Of a stretch of DNA of 5,660 nt, positions 1-5,403 are shown in pieces (positions within the stretch are counted from its first letter, which is position 1; each line of letters opens with the position of its first letter). The DNA is from JAJBWD01 sp041670885 (GTDB taxonomy: Bacteria; Bacillota; Clostridia; Clostridiales; Clostridiaceae). The DNA lies in assembly GCA_041670885.1 (NCBI GenBank), contig JBAXYJ010000190.1, positions 1 to 5,660 of the forward strand, in the 5' to 3' direction. The notes below the pieces were generated by a model, which worked only from the letters and a program-made list of their open reading frames with translations, was not told the origin of the DNA and ran no database searches. Both the position numbers and the translations under genes were made by a program.

Positions 1-233
1 CGCATAAATGAGAATAGTAAAAATATAAAAGAATATACTATCCCCCATACTAAATCTGATTTGTTTGTATGCACAAAAAAAGTTATTGTTAAAGTTATAA
101 AAGAAACCATTAATGTAAAAGCACGATATATTCTACTGACTGATGCAGTAATTAGATAATGATGCTGTCTAATCAATACAAAAAAAGATAAACTCAAAAG
201 CAAACCTAGTGCAAAAATATTATGAAAACTCAT
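1..233 (-). CDS. Partial membrane protein, 3' end outside the window
   Basis: Only the first 77 complete codons are present, because the reading frame is still open at the left edge. The ATG (complement of 231-233) follows a GAGG ribosome binding site at about 10 bases. The visible part is very hydrophobic: helix 1 at about residues 5-21, a basic and polar stretch (IRQHHY, then SVSRIYR), helix 2 at about 38-54, a short loop (HTNKSD), and helix 3 starting at about 62. It is therefore a multi-pass inner-membrane protein. I do not recognise the family and no catalytic motif is visible. It lies 110 bases downstream of the DUF5412-like gene on the same strand, so it could be the last gene of that run or have its own promoter. 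Confidence that it is a gene comes from the unbroken frame, the start site and the coherent helix pattern. Confidence 0.68.
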   Translation of the reverse strand, partial: MSFHNIFALGLLLSLSFFVLIRQHHYLITASVSRIYRAFTLMVSFITLTITFFVHTNKSDLVWGIVYSFIFLLFSFM

Positions 234-343
234 ATAACTTCAACCTCGCTTTATATCATATAATAAATATAGATTACCGAATTTTGAATTGATTAGAAGT
301 CCGATTAAAATAGTACATCTTCAATAAAAACCAAATATTCCCT
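234..343. other. Intergenic gap, no terminator seen
   Basis: This gap of 110 bases separates two minus-strand genes. I see no GC-rich hairpin followed by a T run on the minus strand, so there is no sequence reason to stop transcription here. The minus strand holds an AT-rich TATGAT-like block shortly before the downstream gene's GAGG site, but no matching -35 box, so a promoter cannot be claimed. Confidence 0.4.
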
Positions 344-715
344 TTATTTCCTTCTATAATCATAAATTTCATTTCTTACATTTAATTCTGCCCCATTTAT
401 TTTTACACTCTCTTCATTCAACCATTCAATATTTGCTTTTTCACAGTGATACTGCCAGTAAATATTTTTCTTTTTCCCATTTATATTATTTTTTAATGTA
501 CCTAAAACCGCGAAACCCGTTGTAGCTCCACCATTGTTCAAATAAGCGGTTACAGTATATGTTCCATTCGGTGAAGTTGATTCGTTAAGATATTCTTGCC
601 CTTTTAATCTTTGAATATCAAAAAATGCATAGTTAATAGCATAAGCTGCTCCACTAACAATAATGGCTATGATAATACATGTTTTTATAAACCTATTTTT
701 TGTTTTTTGCTGCAT
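344..715 (-). CDS. DUF5412-like protein with one membrane helix
   Basis: This 123-residue protein has a basic N-terminus (QQKTKNRFIK), one membrane helix at about residues 9-31, and a small outer domain. The segment at 48-66 (SPNGTYTVTAYLNNGGATT), followed by NIYWQYH and IEWLNEESVKINGAELNV, closely resembles what I recall of the DUF5412 family of Firmicutes, whose function is unknown. The length fits that family and the domain appears complete. The start at 715 is preferred because GGAGG sits seven bases before that ATG. A longer frame from 763 adds 16 residues but has no ribosome binding site and would place this GGAGG inside the gene. It is the last complete gene of the minus-strand run, 57 bases after its upstream neighbour. 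The topology predicts a cytosolic N-terminus and an extracytoplasmic domain. The family call is from memory of the motif, not a search. Confidence 0.82.
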   Translation of the reverse strand: MQQKTKNRFIKTCIIIAIIVSGAAYAINYAFFDIQRLKGQEYLNESTSPNGTYTVTAYLNNGGATTGFAVLGTLKNNINGKKKNIYWQYHCEKANIEWLNEESVKINGAELNVRNEIYDYRRK

Positions 716-772
716 ACATTTTCCTCCTTGAAAAATATATTTAATCTTGGATATAAAAGCCAAACTAATATG

Positions 773-1291
773 CTATTTAATATTTAAACCTGGATTTAGC
801 CTTTTAAATAAAAGATTAGAAGCTGCTGCTGCTTCTTCTCTGTTGTTGCACGGTGCAGATATGACCCAGCCATCCTTACTGCTCCAGCCACCATTTTCAT
901 ATATCATGACTGCCATATTTTCAAAGGAACCACTGATAACAATGCTGCCATATATAATTGGATCATCAGATTTTTTATATTCCAATATACCTGACCCTTT
1001 ATTATCTAAGTCTAATGGAAATGCTGAGTAATCAAATTGTTTATCATTTAAAATAATTTTCCCATTAAACTCTGCTTTTCCACTGAATAATTTTTTTCTT
1101 AATTTTCCCTCAACATTTACTTTAACATTCTCATAGGTATCCTGGTTTCCTGTCTGATATTTTACTCCATTATAATTAATATTAATATTTCTTGGACAGG
1201 AATAATATATGCAAAATGATAGAACCGCTATAATAGCAGAAAACATTAAAAACCGGATAATTTTTTTCTTTCTATATAATTTTTCTTTCAT
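773..1291 (-). CDS. Hypothetical one-helix protein, beta-rich outer domain
   Basis: This 172-residue protein begins with a strongly basic segment (KEKLYRKKK), has one membrane helix at about residues 12-30, and then about 140 residues that look mainly like beta strands (YENVKVNVEGKLRKKLF, GKAEFNGKIILN, IIYGSIVISGSFENMAVMIYE). It closes with a helix around REEAAAASNLLFKRL (151-165). No catalytic motif is visible and I cannot name the family. The fold would be anchored on the outer face of the membrane. The start at 1291 is chosen because GGGGGA lies six bases before that ATG. An in-frame ATG at 1312 would add seven residues but would overlap the stop of the acetyltransferase gene and has no good binding site. 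The gap to that upstream gene is only 13 bases, so the two are very likely co-transcribed. Confidence 0.78.
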   Translation of the reverse strand: MKEKLYRKKKIIRFLMFSAIIAVLSFCIYYSCPRNININYNGVKYQTGNQDTYENVKVNVEGKLRKKLFSGKAEFNGKIILNDKQFDYSAFPLDLDNKGSGILEYKKSDDPIIYGSIVISGSFENMAVMIYENGGWSSKDGWVISAPCNNREEAAAASNLLFKRLNPGLNIK

Positions 1292-1304
1292 ACCCATTCC
1301 CCCA

Positions 1305-1700
1305 TTAATCAAATATTTTCTCTGCGCTTAAATCATAAAAAGCCGTATCAGCAAGTAATTGTAACGCTTGTTCACCATATCCCATACCCCTATACTTAGC
1401 TTCAATAATTATATTTACGCAATATGACTTTCTTCTATTATCATATCGCAGAGCAGCTTCACCAACAGGGATATTTTCGCCAATCTTAATTATATATGCA
1501 TAATATCGTTCCGGCTTATTATTCACCCATCGGGAAAACCAGTCCTTCCAGGAACTTTCATCAAAATCTATACAGCCTGTTCCGTCATTATCGCCAAAGC
1601 CTATGTTATAAGCCATTGTTTCACTATCTGCTAAAAGTTTTCTTCTATAATCCAATTGTTTATATTCCGGTACGATTAATATTAATTTACTCCATTCCAT
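1305..1700 (-). CDS. GNAT acetyltransferase, C-terminally truncated
   Basis: This 131-residue protein has the N-terminal and central parts of a GCN5-related N-acetyltransferase, a family that moves an acetyl group from acetyl-CoA to an amine. The strand pair YYAYIIKIGENIPVGEAAL (67-84) fits beta2-beta3. VNIIIEAKYRGMGYG (95-109) is motif A, with the R/Q-x-x-G-x-G/A-type pyrophosphate loop at RGMGYG (104-109). The protein ends at LSAEKIFD soon after the motif A helix. Family members of this kind normally continue for some 30-45 residues, with a beta5-alpha4-beta6 unit containing an N-x-x-A and a GF element. That part is absent and I do not find it in the bases that follow. A GGGAGG site lies seven bases before the ATG, and the start is 18 bases after the stop of the upstream membrane protein gene. 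Activity is doubtful; the substrate is unknown. Confidence 0.82.
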   Translation of the reverse strand: MEWSKLILIVPEYKQLDYRRKLLADSETMAYNIGFGDNDGTGCIDFDESSWKDWFSRWVNNKPERYYAYIIKIGENIPVGEAALRYDNRRKSYCVNIIIEAKYRGMGYGEQALQLLADTAFYDLSAEKIFD

Positions 1701-1718
1701 TTTATCGCCTCCCTGTAT

Positions 1719-2048
1719 TCACTTCTTTGATAAAGTTAATACTGCATATATAAAAGTCAGAAACAGACTTATATATATCGAAATATCAAAGTAATTTTTA
1801 AATAACTTGGTACTCCAGTTATCCTCGCCTATAATGCAATATGCTAAAAAATTATGCATACCAATTCCGTCATTAAGAGCAGGAACAGCTGAAGCTATAT
1901 AGTTTATACCAAGGCAGACTGATGATATAAGACAAATGAAAATTAACAGTATTAATGCTCTGGAAAGCAAGAATTCTTTGCTATATTTTCTTTTCATTAG
2001 AAAAGTGTATCCGCCCCAAAGAAATAAAGTTATCAATAAAAACCCCAC
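1719..2048 (-). CDS. Hypothetical three-helix membrane protein, GTG start
   Basis: This 109-residue protein has three likely membrane helices at about residues 2-18, 30-54 and 87-106. A short basic loop (MKRKYSKEF) lies between the first two, and a longer polar loop of about 30 residues (NDGIGMHNF through GEDNWSTKLF) lies between the second and third. The C-terminus is basic (SKK). I do not recognise the family. The start is a GTG (complement of 2046-2048) with AGGGGG about seven bases upstream, and the frame is closed by a stop further upstream. An ATG at residue 18 would remove the first helix and has no better site. Its stop is 18 bases before the acetyltransferase start, whose GGGAGG lies in that gap, so the two are probably one transcript. 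Nothing in the protein suggests transport or enzymatic activity. Confidence 0.72.
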   Translation of the reverse strand: MGFLLITLFLWGGYTFLMKRKYSKEFLLSRALILLIFICLISSVCLGINYIASAVPALNDGIGMHNFLAYCIIGEDNWSTKLFKNYFDISIYISLFLTFIYAVLTLSKK

Positions 2049-2065
2049 TAAACCACCCCCTAAAT

Positions 2066-2149
2066 TTATTTTCCTCTTGTTCCCCTTAATTTATAAGCTC
2101 TTTCTAAAGCCTGCCTGATAATTGTTATAATCCATTTTCCTTTATTCAT
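2066..2149 (-). CDS. Doubtful 27-residue basic peptide ORF
   Basis: A short frame starts at an ATG with GGAAG eight bases upstream and encodes a basic peptide (MNKGKWIITIIRQALERAY, then a basic tail KLRGTRGK). Two more in-frame ATGs lie upstream at 2155 and 2164, and the frame stays open further back to a TTG, but those starts have poorer ribosome binding sites. The stop lies 17 bases before the GTG of the next membrane protein gene, which would fit translational coupling. The peptide could form one amphipathic helix. It may equally be a chance frame or the tail of a lost gene. I recognise no family. Confidence 0.22.
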   Translation of the reverse strand: MNKGKWIITIIRQALERAYKLRGTRGK

Positions 2150-2215
2150 TTTCATATCTTCCATTAAAAACAGGTAAACTCTCAATCCTCGACTCTAATA
2201 AAGTTTTTTCATAAA

Positions 2216-3496
2216 CTACTTGCTTAATAAATATTCTATTGCTTTTTCAATATCTACATCCTTTTCGATATGCTCAGGAGTCCACGGTATATATATCTTT
2301 GGAACTACCCCTATCCCGTTTAGGCCCTTACCTTCATCTATTGAAGAGATTCTTGAGGTTGGATACCACAGCTGCATTTCTTTGCCATATTCTTGAATTG
2401 CAATGTTGCTGTAGTCTGTGATTCCTGCAGAACTTCTTCCCATTAATGTTACCTTTCCCGACATTCCCGCTAATTGAACAAACGCATCGCCTGAACTGCC
2501 GCAGTATACATCCTCAAGAATAACAATATTCACCGGTTTTGTTCTCCCATGGATTTTACCTTCAGTAATTGCATCATCTAAATCTACTTCAACCAGGCCT
2601 TGGTTTTTATGTTTGTCCATCTCTCTTATGAATACCTCGATAAACCTTTTAGTATCGGAATTATCTACTTGACTTAAAAACCTTTTAAACCATTCTACCC
2701 TTAATTTATAATTTCTTTCCGTCATATTTAACTGCATTGCTCCGGTTTCTAATTCATTTATATCTAGCTCATTAGGGAATATATAATCAAGCAATTTCAT
2801 ATAGGCTGAATCGCTGCCGCCCCTGTTAAGCCTTACATCAATTATTACATTTTTACTTTCATTAAGAGCTTTGTGATTATCCTCTATAAGTCCATTAATC
2901 GCATCATCATCATTAAAATCCGTTAGCTTGATTAATAGTATTCCTTTATCAAGTTCTTTAATAGAATACTCCGGAGTATAGCTCTCCCTCTCATATTTAT
3001 TAAGCTCCATTTCAAATATATTTCCTGATTTATCTTCGATCATACATTTGTTATGCTTCAGTATGACAGGCTCCCATTTTTCTCTCTCAGGATGAGTTCC
3101 GATAATTTGAAGCTGCCTTTTATATTTTTTGGACAGTTCCTTAACTGGAATATCATCAAGTGATATGATCATCATTCCTTTTTTAAGTCTTGTTTCTTTT
3201 CCCACATAAGTGACATACAATTTATCCTCATATCTTCTAGCTTTAAATCCATTATCATAAACCTTTGTATTATTACTTGCTGTCAAAATGAAATGCATAT
3301 GGTCATCCTTAAAATCTAACAAATAATCATCTGCAATTTCTTTTAAGACATGCACATCAAGTCCGCCTGCCTCTCCTAGTGATATTATTTTCTCCCTAAA
3401 AGGTTCAGGATTGTCCCATCCTTTTTTATCGATGTAACCTGAATAATCATTATGAGCAATACTAACTATGTCATCAAATATTTCTAAATAATTCAT
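2216..3496 (-). CDS. S41-family serine peptidase-like protein, cytosolic
   Basis: This 426-residue protein belongs to the S41 (C-terminal processing/tricorn-like) peptidase superfamily. In order it shows an N-terminal helical part with an L-x-D-x-H-like motif (LLDFKDDHMHF, 59-69); a PDZ-like segment (RLKKGMMIISLDDIPVKEL, 103-121); the core strand and loop NVIIDVRLNRGG (216-227); the nucleophile region NIVILEDVYCGSSGDAF (323-339), with Ser334 or Ser335 as likely nucleophile; and the closing GIGVVPKIYIP with DVDIEKAIEYLL. The Lys that follows the serine by about 25 residues in Prc/CtpA proteins is not at the expected place (GRSSAGITDY). The D-x-H motif points instead to the tricorn/IRBP-like branch, which uses histidine. 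There is no signal peptide or membrane helix, so it should act in the cytosol. The ATG has GGGG eight bases upstream; another ATG four bases earlier is in a different frame and closes after eight codons. The substrate is unknown. Confidence 0.88.
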   Translation of the reverse strand: MNYLEIFDDIVSIAHNDYSGYIDKKGWDNPEPFREKIISLGEAGGLDVHVLKEIADDYLLDFKDDHMHFILTASNNTKVYDNGFKARRYEDKLYVTYVGKETRLKKGMMIISLDDIPVKELSKKYKRQLQIIGTHPEREKWEPVILKHNKCMIEDKSGNIFEMELNKYERESYTPEYSIKELDKGILLIKLTDFNDDDAINGLIEDNHKALNESKNVIIDVRLNRGGSDSAYMKLLDYIFPNELDINELETGAMQLNMTERNYKLRVEWFKRFLSQVDNSDTKRFIEVFIREMDKHKNQGLVEVDLDDAITEGKIHGRTKPVNIVILEDVYCGSSGDAFVQLAGMSGKVTLMGRSSAGITDYSNIAIQEYGKEMQLWYPTSRISSIDEGKGLNGIGVVPKIYIPWTPEHIEKDVDIEKAIEYLLSK

Positions 3497-3566
3497 ACAT
3501 ACTACCCCTTATATCTCTTTCAAGGTTTTAAGTAATAGAATACTACTGCCAATAAAAATAAATTTG

Positions 3567-3595
3567 CTTATAATTTCATTGCTGTTTATAAACAA
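3567..3595 (-). promoter_or_regulatory. Candidate promoter proximal to the S41 gene
   Basis: Reading the minus strand, TTGTTT (3595-3590) is followed after 17 bases by TATAAG (3572-3567), which matches the -10 consensus at five of six positions while the -35 matches at three of six. The predicted start of transcription is near 3560, giving a leader of about 60 bases before the S41 gene. In DNA this AT-rich such boxes arise by chance, so support is moderate to weak. Confidence 0.35.
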
Positions 3596-3641
3596 AATAC
3601 TTAATATGTTCAGAAAGCGTTACTAAATCATCATTATTCAA
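3576..3641 (-). CDS. Doubtful 21-residue ORF, TTG start
   Basis: A short minus-strand frame begins at a TTG with AGGA six bases upstream and encodes NNDDLVTLSEHIKYFVYKQQ after the initiator. It begins about ten bases after the predicted transcription start of the distal promoter and ends 79 bases before the S41 gene. Its composition is protein-like, but it is too short to judge. It could be a leader peptide, the remnant of a lost gene, or chance. No family recognised. Confidence 0.15.
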   Translation of the reverse strand: MNNDDLVTLSEHIKYFVYKQQ

Positions 3642-3657
3642 CAGGCATCCTATAAAT

Positions 3658-3666
3658 ATTATACCA
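3658..3666 (-). promoter_or_regulatory. Extended -10 promoter facing the S41 gene
   Basis: The minus strand carries TGGTATAAT, a perfect TGnTATAAT extended -10 element. No good -35 box lies 16-18 bases upstream, which extended -10 promoters can tolerate. Transcription would start near 3651 and run into the S41 peptidase gene with a leader of about 155 bases. It is a better match than the proximal candidate, though it could also serve only the doubtful short frame that follows. Confidence 0.42.
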
Positions 3667-3728
3667 TATATTACCTTATATTATATATGTTCCCTTAAAA
3701 ACTAACCAACAATATAAATTTTCCGTAT

Positions 3729-3771
3729 GTTTCTAAATTATGGGAATATGTTGTATAATTAAATTAGAAAC
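3729..3771. promoter_or_regulatory. Inverted repeat straddling a promoter, possible operator
   Basis: GTTTCTAAATTA at 3729-3740 and TAAATTAGAAAC at 3760-3771 are inverted copies that agree at 11 of 12 bases. Their centres are 31 bases apart, close to three turns of the helix, so both arms would face the same side of the DNA. The left arm covers the -35 position and the right arm covers the predicted start of transcription of the 3831 gene. This is the arrangement expected of a repressor operator. A second pair, AATATGTT (3745-3752) and AACATATT (3773-3780), overlaps it. The regulator is unknown and no regulator gene is present in the window. AT-richness raises the chance of coincidence. Confidence 0.42.
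3730..3759 (+). promoter_or_regulatory. Promoter for the small membrane protein/HAD operon
   Basis: A perfect TATAAT at 3754-3759 lies about 70 bases upstream of the ATG at 3831. The -35 region at 17-18 bases spacing reads TTTCTA or TTCTAA, a weak match, so an activator or other contacts may be needed. Transcription would start near 3766. It points away from the S41 gene and is the only good plus-strand -10 box in the gap. Confidence 0.5.
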
Positions 3772-3830
3772 TAACATATTATTATTTTGCAATAGCTGAA
3801 TATTAAAAATAAGCAAAGGAGAGCTTAAGC

Positions 3831-4001
3831 ATGCGCATAGATTTTATTGATTTAGCGGTAATTATTATTGGCTATATAGTACCATTAGCTGCAATTGTCA
3901 GCCTGGTAATATTCGTGGTACGAAAACTAAATTCTATAGAAAAAAAGGTAATTGAACTGGGAAAGTTAATGAATGAAATGAATAAGAAGTCTAATGAATA
4001 A
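3831..4001 (+). CDS. 56-residue single-helix membrane protein
   Basis: A 56-residue frame starts at an ATG preceded by AGGAGAG with a normal spacing of about eight bases. The protein has a short N-terminus (MRIDFIDL), one strong membrane helix at about residues 9-30 (VIIIGYIVPLAAIVSLVIFV) and then a basic and acidic amphipathic tail (RKLNSIEKKVIELGKLMNEM) whose hydrophobic residues recur every three to four positions, suggesting a cytosolic coiled coil. This helix-plus-short-coil plan is seen in small Firmicute proteins such as DUF4083, but I cannot assign the family from the sequence. A predicted promoter lies upstream, and the HAD hydrolase follows after 31 bases with its own binding site and no terminator between, so the two probably share a transcript. 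It is easily missed because of its size; the start site, topology and context make it credible. Confidence 0.78.
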   Translation: MRIDFIDLAVIIIGYIVPLAAIVSLVIFVVRKLNSIEKKVIELGKLMNEMNKKSNE

Positions 4002-4032
4002 TTGTAAAGTGTTGTGAATAGGAGAGATTACT

Positions 4033-4764
4033 ATGGGTACAAATATAAAGGCGATTTTATTTGATTCAGGGCGTGTATTGAATTATCCTTCGTCTGGTAA
4101 TTGGTTTATAACTCCAAACTTTTTTGAGTATGTTGATAAAAATATATTTTACAACATCACTAAAAATAAAAAGAAAATCGCATTCAAAAAGGCATATGAT
4201 TACATAAATTCATGTAAATTAATTAAAACACAGGAAGAAGAATATAACCATTTTGTTGAATATTATAAAATATTTTTCAAGACACTTCCTGAATTAAATT
4301 TAAAACTAAATAATATAGAAAATATTGCTAAAGATTTAGTGTACAACCCAAAAAAGTACGAATTTTTTCAGGATGCAGAAAGTGTAATTAGCATGTTGAG
4401 TAAAGAATACAAATTAGGAATAGTATCAGATGCATGGCCATCCCTAAACAGTGTATTTGAATCATCAGGATTACGTAATTACTTTTCAACATTTATTATT
4501 TCATCAATGTTAGGAGTTAATAAACCTGAAGGTATTATGTATCAAACTGCATTAGATGAATTAGGCGTATCGCCTGAAAATACATTATTTGTTGATGATA
4601 ATTTAAAAAACTGTATTGGTGCAAATAAACTTGGTATTCATTCAGTTTTGATATGCAGAAATAAGTTTGCCTATATTTTGAACAAAGTATTAACTAATAG
4701 AAAAGAATATTATGTGATTAATAATCTCCATCAATTACCAACACTTAAATGCATGAGATATTAA
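4033..4764 (+). CDS. HAD-superfamily hydrolase (HAD-IA type)
   Basis: This 243-residue protein shows the four motifs of the haloacid dehalogenase superfamily. Motif I is AILFDSGRVLN, with the nucleophile Asp11 and a glycine at position 13, where phosphatases normally have the acid/base Asp. Motif II is LGIVSDAWPS, with Ser132. Motif III is VNKPEGIMYQTAL, with Lys164. Motif IV is NTLFVDDNLKNCIGANKLGI, with Asp188 and Asp189 for the metal ion. Residues about 20-110 form a helical cap, consistent with a C1-type cap between motifs I and II. Length fits the family. It should be a soluble Mg-dependent enzyme, perhaps a phosphatase, but substrate cannot be told, and the Gly at the second motif I position weakens a plain phosphatase call. 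The ATG has AGGAGAG seven bases upstream. It follows the 56-residue membrane protein by 31 bases and is probably in its operon. Confidence 0.9.
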   Translation: MGTNIKAILFDSGRVLNYPSSGNWFITPNFFEYVDKNIFYNITKNKKKIAFKKAYDYINSCKLIKTQEEEYNHFVEYYKIFFKTLPELNLKLNNIENIAKDLVYNPKKYEFFQDAESVISMLSKEYKLGIVSDAWPSLNSVFESSGLRNYFSTFIISSMLGVNKPEGIMYQTALDELGVSPENTLFVDDNLKNCIGANKLGIHSVLICRNKFAYILNKVLTNRKEYYVINNLHQLPTLKCMRY

Positions 4765-4850
4765 GAAATATATTTAAGTCGTATTCTTCTAATTTTCCGC
4801 CGCAGCGATAATAAAATAAGATTATCAATCTCATGGGAGGCAGTTAAATT
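4765..4850. other. Intergenic gap before the lipoprotein gene
   Basis: The 86 bases between the HAD gene and the next gene contain a weak promoter-like pair (TTCTTC at 4784-4789 and GATAAT at 4807-4812, 17 bases apart) and a good GGGAGG ribosome binding site at about 4835-4840. There is no clear terminator hairpin, so the lipoprotein gene could be read from the HAD operon or from this weak promoter. Confidence 0.35.
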
Positions 4851-5318
4851 ATGAAAAGGATATTTATAATTATAACCGGTTTAATTTCACTAATTTGCTT
4901 ATGCTGCTGCAGTAACAGTAACAAACAAAACTACCATGGTACATATACATTTAAGGAAGTTAGTTATTTATCCCCTTTATCATCTTCTACTATTGACTAT
5001 ACAAATGAGCACATGGCAGGTACCAAATATATCATTGAAACAGATTTATTCAAAATTGAATCCACAGATAGTACTGTTGAAATCAGTTCACCAAATTATG
5101 TGAAGGAAGAAATCACAAAAAAATCTGCGTTCTTATCTGATATCCATTCTATAATTGGCAATGAAGCTCTGTATCAATACACCATATATAATAAAGATGG
5201 AAACAAAACTCACTGGAGATTATATGTCTCCTCCGACTGTATTTGGGCTGCAACTTATGCAGATAATACTATAAATGGCTCAGAGGTTATTATGAGAATA
5301 GATAAACTATCAAAGTAA
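4851..5318 (+). CDS. Hypothetical lipoprotein, beta-rich
   Basis: This 155-residue protein opens with a lipoprotein signal peptide: a basic start (MKR), a hydrophobic core (IFIIITGLISLICL) and a run of three cysteines at 18-20. The best fit to the lipobox has Leu17 at -3 and Cys20 as the lipidated residue, although CC at -2/-1 is unusual. The mature part begins SNSNKQNYHGTYTFKEVSYL and then alternates short strands with turns (TKYIIETDLFKIE, STVEISS, ALYQYTIYNKDG, HWRLYVSSDCIWAATY), suggesting a small beta barrel or lipocalin-like fold on the outer face of the membrane. That fold is an inference; no named family is recognised and no catalytic residues stand out. The ATG has GGGAGG about ten bases upstream. 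The next gene also encodes a lipoprotein. Confidence 0.82.
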   Translation: MKRIFIIITGLISLICLCCCSNSNKQNYHGTYTFKEVSYLSPLSSSTIDYTNEHMAGTKYIIETDLFKIESTDSTVEISSPNYVKEEITKKSAFLSDIHSIIGNEALYQYTIYNKDGNKTHWRLYVSSDCIWAATYADNTINGSEVIMRIDKLSK

Positions 5319-5403
5319 TTCCTGTTAGAAAAAAATGTGACTTTATCCAATCCATTATAGGCTCCCTAAAAAAGTAAAAATATAGAAAAGAGATCTTTTA
5401 ATA

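Larger units (their letters stand above)
3497..3830. other. Divergent control region without a convincing gene
   Basis: This 334-base stretch separates the minus-strand S41 peptidase from the plus-strand small membrane protein. It is very AT-rich and has no long open frame on either strand. I can support two candidate minus-strand promoters, one plus-strand promoter with a surrounding dyad, and one doubtful 21-codon minus-strand frame, each listed separately. An AT-rich inverted repeat CATATAT/ATATATG at 3665-3671 and 3683-3689 lies just upstream of the distal minus-strand promoter but may be compositional. No terminator, tRNA or riboswitch-like structure was found by eye. Confidence 0.6.

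Noticed and set aside
747..1031. Plus-strand open frame of 94 codons
   Set aside because: It lies opposite the 773-1291 gene, has no ribosome binding site and gives a low-complexity translation; it is a shadow of the real minus-strand gene.
344..1700. Repeated D-x-R-R-K strings (DYRRK, DNRRK) in two neighbouring proteins as a possible duplication
   Set aside because: The flanking residues do not match and the proteins are of different families, so this is a short coincidence driven by similar codons.
1496..1753. Plus-strand open frame of 85 codons
   Set aside because: It is antisense to the acetyltransferase motif-bearing gene and lacks a ribosome binding site.
1936..2118. Plus-strand open frame of 60 codons
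   Set aside because: Antisense to the GTG-start membrane protein gene, with a lysine/proline-rich translation typical of a reversed hydrophobic gene and no start signal.
2190..2218. AGTTT/AAACT hairpin after the S41 stop as a rho-independent terminator
   Set aside because: The stem has only five pairs, is not GC-rich, and the trailing T stretch is broken.
2239..2421. Plus-strand open frame of 60 codons
   Set aside because: Antisense to the conserved C-terminal part of the S41 gene; no start signal.
3665..3689. CATATAT/ATATATG inverted repeat as a terminator or operator
   Set aside because: Only seven A/T-rich pairs with an 11-base loop and no T run; expected by chance in this composition.
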